Origin: Conidiobolus incongruus B7586
Taxonomy: Eukaryota; Entomophthoromycota; Entomophthoromycetes; Entomophthorales; Conidiobolaceae
NCBI GenBank assembly: GCA_000697335.1
Contig: JNEM01016565.1
Location: 1-19,317, forward strand
Length of the DNA: 19,317 nt
Reading direction: 5' to 3'
Shown: positions 1-9,292 of the stretch, in pieces
Layout of the letters: each line of letters starts with the position of its first letter
Numbering within the stretch: position 1 is the stretch's first letter
Translations under genes and position numbers: made by a program
The notes under the pieces: generated by a model
The model's input: the letters and a program-made list of their open reading frames with translations, nothing else
What the model was told of the DNA's origin: nothing
Database searches by the model: none

Positions 1-154
1 TAAGTTTTAACAGCTAACTATAATATTTATTAAAGCTATTATATTTATGAAATATCATTAATATAGTTAATATTTTATGAATAATATTGATTTTAATTAT
101 AAAAGTTAATTTTAAAACTCTAATAACATTAGCTTATATAATTAGGTAATAATA

Positions 155-1734
155 CACTAATTTATAAAATTAAATTATAAAATCAAAAATACTTATACTT
201 TTACTAATAATTAAATTAATATTTAATAAAATAAAGTTAAATTAAATAATTATAATCTTTTAAATTTATTAATAATATATATTATTAAATGATGATATTA
301 AGTTATTAATTGGTTAAAATATAAATCTTTAAATTTTACCTAAGGTGAGTTATAAATTTATAGGTTTTTGGTAATAAAATGAAAATTAAAACCTAATGTA
401 TTTATCAATAACTTTTCTAACTTTTTTAAGTTTATAATGTATAAAGTTAACTAACTTCTTATATTAAGAATGGTTAATCTTATTTTATACTTTTTGAATA
501 TATTTTTAAAACCAATTTAAATTTTTTGCTAGTGGGAAAGTTTTAATTATTTTTTTTAACTAACCCTAAAGTTATTTATTTAGATTAAAGTTAAGAGATT
601 AAAGAAACTACTTTATTTTTATTATCTTATTATTTTTAAGCTATTTAGTAATAAAAGCTATAATATAACCAAAGGTATTATCTTATTGGAATATAATATT
701 AAATTTGTTTAACCAATTCCATTCAATAGTTTTTTTAATTTACTATTTAAAATACTTTAGTATATTTTAGTATTAACTTTATTATTAATTTCATAATAAT
801 ATTTTATACCTAAAGATAATACATATCCTTAAATAATAATTAACCAATTATTATATTTTTAAGTAAAATGGATATAATGGCTATAAAGTAATTCTATATC
901 TTTTCTAAAGAATTTAACATTTTTATTAATATTACTAGTATATTTTGGATTTATTAGATTAAATAACCTTATCTTAATTAGCTTTAATTTAATATTAATA
1001 GCAATATCTAAATTTTTACTTAACTTTATAATCTGATTTTTTTAATTAAGAGTTTTTTTTTCAAGAAATTTAACTAGTATCAATATTATTATAAATTATA
1101 TTTAATAATATAAATCATATTTAATAATATTAATAATGATTAATATTTTTGTATAATTTTATAATTCTTGTTGTATTTTTATAATAATACTATACTTGCT
1201 AATATTAACCAACCTTTAAATATATTTCTTATTATTTTCATCTATAATTTTAATTCCTTCAAGTTTATATATATTGTTATTGCTATTTTTATTAGATTTA
1301 ACTATAATTAACTAGCTAACTATAGTAATTCTAATAATATTAGAAGTTAATATATTATTTTACAAAGTTAAATGATATTTAATTAATTTTCTTTAAAATA
1401 AGATTTAATTATAATAATATTAAAGAAAATTTTAATATAACTATAAAATAACATATAAAATAATAACAAAAAGAGAAAAAAATATGGTTATATATTGTTA
1501 AATATATCCTTTTATCTTAAAAACCCACAAATTGATAACTTATCTTAATTAATTATTAAGGGTTAATAAATTTATGAATAGTTTATTGAGTATATATAAA
1601 TATATTGATTTATTATTAAATAATACACCTTATTTATGTATTATAATTTCAGGTCATTTAATATATATAATTATTTTAATCATTAATTCAAATATATAAA
1701 TTTTTGATTTAATTATTTTTTTTGTAGGTTAATA
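155..1734 (-). mobile_element. Tc1-like DNA transposon, copy 1
   Basis: This is a cut-and-paste transposon of the Tc1/mariner superfamily, 1580 bp long, with its transposase on the minus strand. It matches the copy at 6594-8160 along its whole length. The left end begins CACTAA and the right end reads, inverted, TATTAACC, and both lead into an inverted AAATCAAAAA block. TA dinucleotides flank it at 153-154 and 1735-1736. The unoccupied counterpart at 10048-10049 has a single TA with ungapped matches on both sides, so the ends are certain to the base. It inserted into the integrase region of the old chromovirus. It is inactive. Confidence 0.9.
390..1370 (-). pseudogene. Decayed Tc1-like transposase, copy 1
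   Basis: This is a dead DDE transposase that in life would cut and join the element ends at TA. It is placed by alignment to the transposase remains in the copy at 6594-8160; the ends are approximate. The conserved Gln-Gln-Asp block, which holds the second catalytic aspartate, is seen at 680-688 as CAA-TAA-GAT. The first glutamine codon survives here, while copy 2 has TAA-TAA-GAT, so the direction of change is CAA to TAA. This is what C-to-T mutation at CpA does. The frame is broken by many stops, and no start codon can be chosen with confidence. Few G or C bases remain compared with copy 2, so this copy looks more heavily mutated. Confidence 0.7.
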
Positions 1735-3132
1735 TATAAAATTAAGTATAAATTGAATAGAATTAAAAAAAGTCATATAAAGTTTCATTAGTCTTATTAA
1801 TAAACAAATTACAATATAACTAGTTCTATATTATATCCTATAATATATTATTAAATTTTAATTTAATATAATAATAAATAATCTTTTAAATAATTAAATT
1901 TTATTAAATATTATTTTATTTAAAAATATCAGATATATTATTATAATAAAATTTTTAAATAAAATACTATTTATATAGTTTGTTAATATTTAAATATAAA
2001 GTTTTATTTCAAGTTATAAGATATATCATTAATTTATTAATAGTGTAATATATTAATCTTTTTTAAATATTATTATATAAATTTATTTTGTTAAAAGTTA
2101 ATTTATAATTTAGCTTGGGTAATATATTAATAGTGATTTATAATTTTATTACAAGTCTAATTGATTATCCATAATAATAATTATTTTTTTTATATTATTA
2201 CAAGTAATATGATAAAATAAGATTTTTTTTCAAAAATATAGTATTTTCTCCCTTTAATTAGAGTTTTCAGTTTTGTTGAGGAATTTGGTTAATAAATTAA
2301 AAACATTCATATTTTTTTAACCTGTTATATTTTGATAATTAGATATCATATTTAATATACCAAATAGTATTTTTCTTTATATTTAATATTTTTATTAATG
2401 ATCTCTTTGATTTTTTATTAATTTTGAGTGTTTTTTATTATATTTAATAAATTTAAGAGGATTTTTTTATATCAATTACAGTTAGCATTAATTATAAAAA
2501 GTCATAAATATTATATATTTTTACATAAATTCAAATAATTTAATTTAATTTAAAATATTTTTAGTTATTAAGAATAAACTAATATATTGAATATTAAATT
2601 TTTTTAATAGTCTTATTAATCTTATATATCTTATGTTAATTTAAACGAATAGTTTAGATAAATCAATATTTAAATTTTTTGAAATTTATATTTACAGGAT
2701 AATTTATAATATTTCTATGATTTTTGTCATAACTTGATTAATTTATTATATCAAGATTTGAATATTTTAAAGTATTTATTTAATTTAAAAAAGTCAAACT
2801 AATTTTATTCATAAAAAAAATTATAATTAGTTAAAACTTCGAAAAAATTAAATTTGATTCATTTGTAATAAGGGTTATTATAAAAAAATTGAGCTAGTAA
2901 TAATAATATTATTTAATTATCTTACTAATAAGTTATATAATATATAATAGCTATTATTTAAAAACCTAATTAATATTTTTTTAATTATTTATTTAAAAGT
3001 AATAATTAAAAAATTCAAACCTAACACTAATTACTTTAATAAAGTTCCTTTAATATAAATTAATAAATAGCCTCTTATAATCACTTATAATGTTTATTAT
3101 AGCTTTAAATCATATAAAATAATTATTATGTA
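1735..3132 (-). other. Chromovirus E3 piece: integrase region
   Basis: This stretch of about 1.4 kb lies between the first Tc1-like element and the first mariner. From 1735 to about 2260 it aligns with the integrase end of E1 at 10048 to about 10540. Beyond 2260 the match fades and I assign it only by order: it should be the upstream half of the integrase. I see no other gene, no RNA gene and no further element in it. It is a broken fossil. Confidence 0.5.
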
Positions 3133-3224
3133 TTTTTAATAATTGGAAATTTTTTTTTGCAACTCAAAATAAATAAATATTCTATTATATGATATAAAAA
3201 AATAAATATATAATAAATATTTAA

Positions 3225-4215
3225 TAGTTTCTTTTATTGTTAATAATTTTTTGTTATAGTTTTAATAAAGATCTAATATCTAAAAAATAGTTTTTTTATT
3301 AAAAACTAAAATTTGATATTTTACAAACTAATTAAATTTTCTTACAAAAATTTTTTTTGCAAGCTGGTTTTTGAATTACTTAAAGCAATTATAATAACAT
3401 AGGTTATAATCTAAAGAGTATACTAAATGTAATAGTTTTTTCCAGTTATCTTTAATTACAAAGTTTTTTACAGCTTTAGATTTATATATTATGAAATCAT
3501 CATATAAAATAATAAGTCTTCTTAAATTATATTAAGAACACCAATTAAAAATACTTTTATTTAAAAAAGCAATATAAAGTTTATAATTAATTGATATTCC
3601 TTCAAGAATTAAATAAGAGTAGCAAATACTATTATTATCTATTATAATAATTAACATTTCTTTATTAACAAAATGTTTTTTTAAAGGGATTTGTAAAGGA
3701 GGTTTATTTAGCATAATCCAGCATTTTAATTTGTGTTTTGGTAAAGAATTATACATATAGATTTAAGATTCATCAATTTTAATTATTGACTATTAAAGTT
3801 TAAGCCTCTGGTAATATTTTAGTAAATTTTGTTTAGCAATAACTCCTTTAGTTTTTTTCTAAGCTTTAGTTAAATTATAAGTTACCCATTTTATATTTTT
3901 ATTTATTAATTTAAGTTTAAATTATAATATATATAAAATACTTATGAAACTAATATTAAACTGCTTTGATAGTTCTTTAGCTGAAATAAAAAGATGCTTT
4001 TTAATATATTTTGATACTCTATTAATAATTGAAAAAATAACAATTAATATTAGTCTTTTAGATTTTAGCAAATTTTGGATAGTTTCTTTCCTAACTATAA
4101 AGTGATTTATCTAGTGATAAATTATTAATTTAAATAATATCTCATTACCAAATTCTGCTTGTAAATTTTGAATAATTTTAAGAGATTTATAGTGAAACTT
4201 TATTGATACTAAAAT
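3225..4215 (-). pseudogene. Decayed mariner transposase, copy 1
   Basis: One minus-strand frame can be followed from about 4200 down to about 3225, roughly 330 codons, the usual mariner length. It shows about a dozen in-frame TAA/TAG codons and no obvious shift. In order it shows an N-terminal helix-turn-helix stretch (about 4200-4060, ending near a Leu-Leu-Lys-Ser-Lys-Arg block that replaces the usual Ser-Gly-Arg-Pro), a second helix-turn-helix, then the catalytic domain. The first catalytic aspartate is at 3772-3774 (Ile-Asp-Glu, in place of Thr-Gly-Asp-Glu). The second is at 3499-3501 (Tyr-Asp-Asp, in place of His-Asp-Asn). The third, expected after the Ser-Leu-Asp-Tyr-Asn block near 3400, is a tyrosine. 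Several stops fall at family tryptophan or glutamine positions. The open run of 74 codons at 3532-3756 is part of this frame. The protein cannot be active. Confidence 0.85.
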
Positions 4216-4304
4216 AACAAACTTTTAATGATTATTATTTAATTTAAATATAATTAAATTAAATAACTAATTTTAAAAAATTAATTTTTAAACAAAAAAA
4301 TTAT

Positions 4305-4330
4305 TATATATATATATATATATATATATA
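4305..4330. repeat. (TA)13 microsatellite in mariner copy 1
   Basis: Thirteen TA units lie just inside the right-hand end of the mariner, between the transposase start and the terminal repeat. Copy 2 has a (TA)13 tract at the corresponding place (6283-6308), so the tract belongs to the element and not to the insertion site. Confidence 0.9.
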
Positions 4331-4433
4331 TTTTAAAAATATAAAAATTTCCTATTAACTTTGTATATATTTATTCATTTCAAACTAAAAATATGTTTGA
4401 AAAATCAGAAATTAAATAATTTCCCATTATTTC

Positions 4434-5056
4434 AAAATCAAGGTAATAATTATCTATAAATAAATTTCACAAGTTTAAATTAATATTATTATTTTAATAT
4501 AAGATAAACTAAGCTAACTTTGTTAAATAATATATAACTACTAATAATACAAAATATCTTTTAAATTTTGAAAATAAGGTTATAAAGTCTAATAATATTA
4601 AATTGAAAGATTTTGGTAAATTAAATAACAATTTTAAACTTCCTTTAGGTATTTATTTTTTAAATTTATTAATATAGTATGAGATATATTTATTAGTATA
4701 TTTTATAATATTTTATTTTATATTTATTAAAACAAAATATCTTGTTATGAATATAATTATTTTAATATTTCTATTATATTTTGTTATAATATTATTATAA
4801 TAATTTTTAAAAATAATTTTCTTATTTTTTTTTGCTAAAATTTACAATCATATAACTCTAATATAATAATCTATTGATATTTTGATATTTTTTTCTTAAT
4901 TTATGATTTCTAATTATAAAAAAGTATATAAATAATTAGTTATTAATAAGGTTTTTTGATATATTTGTATAAGTTTATTAATTTTTGTTAAATAGTATAG
5001 GTTTTTATTAAAACTATTAATAATTAGATTTTCCTAGCATAAGATATATTAGTTTA
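4434..5056 (-). other. Chromovirus E3 piece between the two mariners
   Basis: These 623 bp separate the two mariner copies. By order they should be the front of the integrase or its link to RNase H in the old chromovirus E3. I could not align them convincingly to E1 by hand. No gene, inverted repeat or RNA gene is visible. Confidence 0.35.
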
Positions 5057-5079
5057 GAAATTAAGTATTGGCACAATTT
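5057..5079 (+). repeat. Left terminal inverted repeat of mariner copy 2
   Basis: It starts GAAATTAAG immediately inside a TA and pairs with 6351-6373 on the other strand. The outer nine bases match exactly, and the inner part matches with a small gap. Confidence 0.8.
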
Positions 5080-5114
5080 TAAAATTAAAATTAAATAAAT
5101 AAATTAATAAATAA

Positions 5115-5128
5115 TATATATATATATA
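5115..5128. repeat. (TA)7 tract in mariner copy 2
   Basis: Seven TA units lie between the left terminal repeat and the 3' end of the transposase remains. Confidence 0.85.
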
Positions 5129-5159
5129 TTAATTAATAATATAAAATTAATAGCCTCTT

Positions 5160-6180
5160 TTATTATCAATAACTTCTTTCTATACCTTTGGTAAACTTCT
5201 AATACCTAAAAAACAGTTCTTTTTATTAAAGACTGAAATTTGATTTTTCACAAACCAATTTAATTTATTTGCAGGAATTTTTTTTCCTTTAAGTTGTTTG
5301 TTTAATTATCTAAAACAATTATAATTACATGGGTTATAATCAGGTGAATATATTAGATATGGTAATTCTCACTAGTTTTTTTATATAAAAAATCTTTTAT
5401 AACTTTAGCTTTATATATTTTATAATTATCATGTAAAATAATAAATGTCCTTAATTTATATTAAGAACACCATCTAGAAATTGTTTTATTTAAAAAAGTA
5501 ATATATAACTTACTTTTAATTGATTTTCCTTGAGGTATTAAATAAAAAAACCATATATCATTATAATCTATTATAACAATTAACATTCACTTATATTTAA
5601 AGTACTTATTTATAAGAATTTGTTAAGGGGATTAATTTAGCTTAACCTAATATCTTGTTTTATTTTTAGGTAAAAGATTATATAAAAGAATTTAAGATTT
5701 ATCAATTGTAAGTATTAACTATAAAAACCTTTGTTTTTAGTTATACCTTAATAAGTTTAGTTTAGCTATAGCTACTCTAGTTTTTTTTAAGCTTTTGTTA
5801 AATTATAAGATATCTATTTTATATTTTTATTAATTAATCTAAGTTTAAAATTAAGTAAATATAACATGCTTATATAATTAACATTAAATTACTTTGATAG
5901 TTCTCTAGAAGAAATAAAAAGATATTTCTTAATATATTTTTTTACTTTATTAATAGGTAAAAGATAACAATAGAAATTAATCTTTTAGATTTTGATAAAT
6001 TTTAAATAATATCTTTTCCAGCTTTAAAATCACAAATCTAGTGATATATGGTAGTTTTAAATAAAGCACCATCTTTATAAACTGTTTTCAAGTTTTAGAT
6101 GATTTTAGAGGCTTTATGATTAAGTTTTAAAGATATAAAAATAAAAGCCTTTTGATAATCACAATCTAGTTTAAGTATAA
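5160..6180 (-). pseudogene. Decayed mariner transposase, copy 2
   Basis: These are transposase remains of about 335 codons on the minus strand. The N-terminal part (about 6170-5960) carries a clear helix-turn-helix with the run Thr-Thr-Ile-Tyr-His followed by Asp-Phe-Lys-Ala-Gly and Asn-Leu-Ser-Lys-Ser. The first catalytic aspartate survives in Ile-Asp-Lys near 5709, where the family has Asp-Glu. The His-Asp-Asn block is intact at 5425-5433. The Ser-Pro-Asp block is intact at 5339-5347 and is followed by Tyr-Asn-Pro-Cys-Asn-Tyr-Asn, where the third catalytic aspartate has become asparagine (GAT to AAT, a G-to-A change, about 5324-5326). A one-base frame change seems to lie between the last two blocks, and there are several stops. 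No starting ATG can be picked. The protein cannot be active. Confidence 0.85.
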
Positions 6181-6241
6181 TTAAATTAAATAATAAATTT
6201 TAAAATCAAAATATTTTAATAAAAAAAGTAATAAAAGCTGA

Positions 6242-6256
6242 ATATATATATATATA
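6242..6256. repeat. (TA)7 tract in mariner copy 2
   Basis: A short run of alternating A and T lies just upstream of the transposase remains. It is the first of two such tracts at this end of the element. Confidence 0.8.
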
Positions 6257-6276
6257 GTTTCAAAATATTTATTTTC

Positions 6277-6282
<6 letters not shown>

Positions 6283-6308
<26 letters not shown>
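6283..6308. repeat. (TA)13 microsatellite in mariner copy 2
   Basis: Thirteen TA units lie about 65 bp inside the right end. They correspond to the tract at 4305-4330 in copy 1, so the tract is ancestral to the element. Confidence 0.9.
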
Positions 6309-6313
<5 letters not shown>

Positions 6314-6350
6314 TCAAAACATATATAATATTTGAAAAATTAGTAATTAT

Positions 6351-6373
6351 AAAATTTGCTCTTCCTTAATTTC
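6351..6373 (-). repeat. Right terminal inverted repeat of mariner copy 2
   Basis: Read on the minus strand it begins GAAATTAAG next to TA and mirrors the left end at 5057. Confidence 0.8.
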
Positions 6374-6593
6374 TATAGTAATTTTTAATTTCAAAGTTAT
6401 ATTATGATAAAATTGAACATTATTAAATTTATTTAATATTTATTAATTTTGTTATTATGAATTACTTATAGTTTTTATAATTAAAATCAATAATAATTTG
6501 GTATTAAAATAATAAAATATAGATTTGATAGTTTTTAAATCTTGTAATAGTGTTTAATAGTCTTTTATCATAAATTTGATTATTAAACTTATA
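6374..6593 (-). other. Chromovirus E3 piece: end of RNase H / linker
   Basis: These 220 bp lie between mariner copy 2 and Tc1 copy 2. On the minus strand the conceptual translation loosely resembles the stretch after RNase H where Ty3/Gypsy elements have an Ala-Asp-Ala-Leu-Ser-Arg motif. The position agrees with the order of parts in E1. The assignment is tentative and the piece is a broken fossil. Confidence 0.4.
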
Positions 6594-6632
6594 TACTCAC
6601 ATGTAAAAGTGAGTGATAAAATCAAAAAAACT
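6594..6632 (+). repeat. Left terminal inverted repeat of Tc1 copy 2, with a hairpin
   Basis: It pairs imperfectly with 8122-8160. Inside it, ACTCAC at 6595-6600 and GTGAGT at 6609-6614 form a perfect 6-bp stem with an 8-base loop. The same stem is not kept in copy 1, nor at the other end. Confidence 0.8.
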
Positions 6633-6799
6633 TTTATTTTTACTAATAAATTAATTAATATTTAATTAAATAAACCTAAATTAAAAAATTAAAATCGATT
6701 ATATTTATTAATTATATATATCATTAAATGGTGATATTTAGTTATTAATTGGCAAAAATATAAACTTTTAAATTTTACCTAGGGTAAGTTATAAATTTG

Positions 6800-7800
6800 T
6801 AGGTTGTTAATGATAAAAAAATTAATAACTAGTGTATCTACCTTTAACTTTTCTAACTTTTTTAAGTTTGTAGGGTATAGAATTAATTAACTTTTTATAT
6901 TAAGAAAGGTTAATCATGTTTTATACTTCTTAAACATATTTTTAAATTTGATTTAAATTTTTTACTAGGGGGAAACTTTAATAGATTTTGTTAACTAATC
7001 CCAAAGATATTTAATTAAATTAAGGTTAGGAGATTGAAGAAGCCACTTCATAACTATTATTTTGTTATTTTTAAGTTATTTGGTAATAAAAGCTATAGTA
7101 TATCAAAAGGTTTTATCTTATTAGAAAATAATATTAAATTTATTTAACTTATATTATTCAATGGTTTTTTTCAATTTTTTTGTTTAGAATACTTTAGTAT
7201 ATTTTAGTATTAATTCCCTTATTAACTTTATAAAGATACCTTACACTTAAAAACAATATATATCCCTAAACAATAATTAAACCATTATTATACTTTTAGG
7301 TAAAATTAACATAATAGTCACAAAGTAGTTTTATATCTTTTTTGAAGTATGTAAATTTTTTATCAGATTTACTAAAGTATATTTTTGTTTTATTAAACTA
7401 AATAACCTTACTCTAATTAATTTTAGTTCAATATTAGTGGTGACATTTAAACCCTTACCTAGCTTTATAATAAGATTTCTTTAATTAGGGATGTTTTTTC
7501 TTGGGGTATAAGTAATATCTATACTAATATAAAGTATATATAATAGTATTAGTATTAACTAATATTCTTATATAGTCTTATAGTTCTTGTTGTATTTTTA
7601 CAGTAGTACTATATTTACCTGTATCAACTAACTTATAAATACACTTCTTATCATATTCATCTATGATTTTAATACACTTAAGTTTAAGTTTAAATGTTTT
7701 TTATTGCTATTCTTAACAACCTTAATTATAATAAATTAGTTAACACTAATAATTCTAGCAAAATCATAAGTTAATTTATCTTGTTTTTAAAGTTGATTGA
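6800..7800 (-). pseudogene. Decayed Tc1-like transposase, copy 2
   Basis: This is a dead DDE transposase of Tc1 type on the minus strand, about 330 codons with approximate ends. The N-terminal DNA-binding region near 7690-7590 reads Lys-Leu-Val-Asp-Thr-Gly-Lys-Tyr-Ser-Thr-Thr-Val-Lys-Ile-Gln-Gln-Glu-Leu, typical of fungal Tc1 proteins. The first catalytic block near 7390 is recognisable, but Ser-Asp-Glu has become Phe-Asn-Lys. The Gln-Gln-Asp block at 7115-7123 has both glutamine codons turned to TAA, while the aspartate (7115-7117) survives. The block that should read Ser-Pro-Asp-Leu-Asn-Pro-Ile-Glu is present near 7040-7000 as Gln-Ser-Pro-Asn-Leu-Asn-Leu-Ile-Lys, followed by Leu-Trp-Asp; the catalytic glutamate is now lysine. 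At least one frame change lies between the middle and end blocks. Nearly all lost residues fit C-to-T or G-to-A changes. Confidence 0.87.
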
Positions 7801-8121
7801 TATACAAATATATTTTTTTAAAAAGGGATTTAAATAAAATAAAACTAAAAAAAAATTTAGTATATCTGTAAAATATTATATAAAATAATAGCAAAGAAAG
7901 AAAAAAGATATGGTTATATATTGTTAAATATATCCCTTTATCTTAAAAACCTATAAATTTATGACTCACCTTAGTTAAATATTAAAAGTTAATATTTTGC
8001 TAATAGTTTATTAAATATCTTGAAATATATCTATTTATTATTAAAAAATATACTTTAATTATATAATATAGTTTCAAGTAATCTAATATATATGATTGTT
8101 TTAGTTGTTAATTAAAATATA

Positions 8122-8160
8122 TATATTTTTGATTTTATGACTTATTTTTGGAAGTTAGTA
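8122..8160 (-). repeat. Right terminal inverted repeat of Tc1 copy 2
   Basis: Read on the minus strand from 8160 it begins TACTAAC and runs to AAATCAAAAA, matching the left end with a few mismatches. Confidence 0.85.
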
Positions 8161-8660
8161 TATAAAATAAATTTTCTTGAAAAGTATCTAATAGGTTTCT
8201 CATTTTATTTAAGTATTAATTTAATTATAAGGTTTAATATATCAATCAATAACCAATATAAAAGTAAATAGTTTAAGTAATTTAAAACTAATATATAAGT
8301 TAGCAAATAAAAAAATTATCTAAAGATATATTAAGTGTTTTAATTTTAATTAAATATTTGTGATTTTTTGGCTTATTTTGTTTATAATTATATTATATTT
8401 AATATTTTAATATAAATATTCTTAATAATATAGTTATCTTAAGAAAACTTTCCATTTTTATTATTTGTAAAGATTCTTTAATCTATAATATTATTAATTT
8501 ATTTAAAATCAATCATAATACCTATATAAGTAATTTGATAACTTAAAATTATGATAAATATGTTATAAAATTTGTTTTTTTTTAAATTCACAAATAAACA
8601 ATTTTTTGAAATAATTTAAAATTTATATTTAACTTTTTTAGTATATTTATTTAATAATTT
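8161..8660 (-). other. Chromovirus E3 piece: reverse transcriptase region
   Basis: These 500 bp lie between Tc1 copy 2 and the LTR island. Around 8460-8520 they align moderately with E1 near 13035-13090, at the front of reverse transcriptase, and the order of parts agrees. No other gene or element is visible. It is a broken fossil. Confidence 0.45.
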
Positions 8661-9060
8661 TGTAAGTGTAGTGGTAGTTAAACTAATATAGTGCAGAGGA
8701 AGACTTAATATAAAAGTAGTGTGGCGCAGAACGTGGTAATATAACGTGGCTGTAGCGTGCAAGTGTAAACAAAGTTTAATTAAGCTTCGAACTAGGATGA
8801 GTCACCGATATATTAAGATTTATATTAGGTAGTGCCAATATCCTACAATATCAACAGAATATAGTCTCAATCTTAGAAATAGTGTAAAAGTAAAAAATAG
8901 TAAGAATTGAGAGGAAAAAAGAGGAACCTGGTTTATTAGATGATTTAATACTATTTATACAATTAATTTAACTATATAAGTATAAATTAATCATATAATT
9001 AATAGTTAATTGGATTATATGAAAGTGTATATAAGAATTTAGAGAACTAGTCTCTTAACA
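8661..9060 (-). repeat. Lone chromovirus LTR, little mutated
   Basis: This is a 400-bp LTR that starts TGTAAG and ends CTTAACA, with TG...CA ends inside short inverted repeats. It is the same family as the LTRs of E1 and E2 and has the same orientation as they do. It is about 95 % identical by hand count to the inverted copy at 18167-18565, with mostly transitions between them. Unlike everything around it, it keeps CpG sites and a clearly higher G+C. No internal region adjoins it on either side. The flanking five bases (AATTT and TTCTT) do not match, so it is either a recombinant LTR or one whose duplication has been lost. It lies in the E3 reverse transcriptase region. Confidence 0.88.
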
Positions 9061-9292
9061 TTCTTAAAAACCAATAAGTTTTTAAAGTTTAGAGTTTTAA
9101 ATTTATTTAGTAATTTAGTTATTATTATGATTATAATAATATAAGGGTATCTTTTTTTAGTGATATTATTATATATAGTGTTAAATTTAACTAAAACAAG
9201 TTATAAATATAATTCAAAATAATAATAAACAAATTTAATATAGGTAATTAATAATTTCTTGTAGGTTTTTAATAGTTTTATTGGTGCTATTA
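9061..9292 (-). other. Chromovirus E3 piece, just upstream of reverse transcriptase
   Basis: These 232 bp align with E1 at about 13288-13511, including a shared ATTGGTGCTAT at 9280-9290 and 13501-13511. They show that the E3 fossil continues up to the LTR of E1 and is colinear with it. They hold no separate gene. Confidence 0.6.

Larger units (their letters stand above)
3133..4433 (-). mobile_element. Mariner DNA transposon, copy 1
   Basis: This is a mariner-type transposon of about 1.30 kb, the usual size for the family, with its transposase on the minus strand. It aligns throughout with the copy at 5057-6373. The left end shows TAATAATTGGAAA and the right end the inverted AATAATGGGAAA, which are degraded terminal inverted repeats. 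The flanking dinucleotide is TA on the left (3131-3132) but AA on the right (read inverted, TT), so the target duplication is no longer clean and the ends may be off by a few bases. It inserted into the old chromovirus. Confidence 0.8.
5057..6373 (-). mobile_element. Mariner DNA transposon, copy 2, with intact TA duplication
   Basis: This is a 1317-bp mariner element with its transposase on the minus strand, in the same orientation as copy 1 about 620 bp to the left. The terminal inverted repeats are still readable: the left end begins GAAATTAAGTATTGGCACAA and the right end, inverted, GAAATTAAGGAAGAGCAAA. TA lies outside both ends (5055-5056 and 6374-6375), the expected mariner target duplication. 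It inserted into the old chromovirus E3. Fewer of its family residues are lost than in copy 1, so it may be the younger of the two. It is inactive. Confidence 0.88.
6594..8160 (-). mobile_element. Tc1-like DNA transposon, copy 2
   Basis: This is a 1567-bp transposon with its transposase on the minus strand, homologous along its length to copy 1 at 155-1734. Imperfect terminal inverted repeats of about 40 bp are visible (6594-6632 and 8122-8160), both leading into AAATCAAAAA. TA lies outside each end (6592-6593 and 8161-8162). The outermost bases are TACTCAC and TACTAAC, where copy 1 keeps CACTAA, so the ancestral end was probably CACTAAC, fitting the CA start usual in Tc1 elements. It inserted into the old chromovirus E3 and keeps more G and C than copy 1. 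It is inactive. Confidence 0.9.
1..9292 (-). mobile_element. Old Ty3/Gypsy chromovirus fossil (E3), interrupted by five insertions
   Basis: This is a broken LTR retrotransposon of the Ty3/Gypsy chromovirus type, read on the minus strand. It is recognised by alignment to the better preserved copy at 9293-15866. Positions 1-154 and 1735 to about 2260 match 9894 to about 10540, the end of the integrase. Positions 9061-9292 match about 13288-13511, upstream of reverse transcriptase. The pieces are colinear once five younger insertions are removed, leaving about 3.1 kb of the element itself. Its 3' LTR and chromodomain would lie to the left, outside the window. On the right it is cut by the LTR of the next element at 9293. 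It is heavily decayed with many breaks and is the oldest layer here. Colinearity is seen by hand alignment; the middle pieces are assigned mainly by position. Confidence 0.72.

Noticed and set aside
2638-2660. Shared TTAAACGAATA here and near 9875 as evidence of a further duplicated element
   Set aside because: The match does not extend beyond about 11 bp. It may be chance, although the retained CpG is notable.
3532-3756. 74-codon open reading frame as an independent gene
   Set aside because: It lies in frame inside the mariner transposase remains of copy 1 and continues on both sides across stops, with family residues throughout.
4305-4330. (TA)n tract as an origin or CRISPR-like repeat
   Set aside because: It is a simple dinucleotide repeat found at the same place in both mariner copies, without spacers or associated genes.
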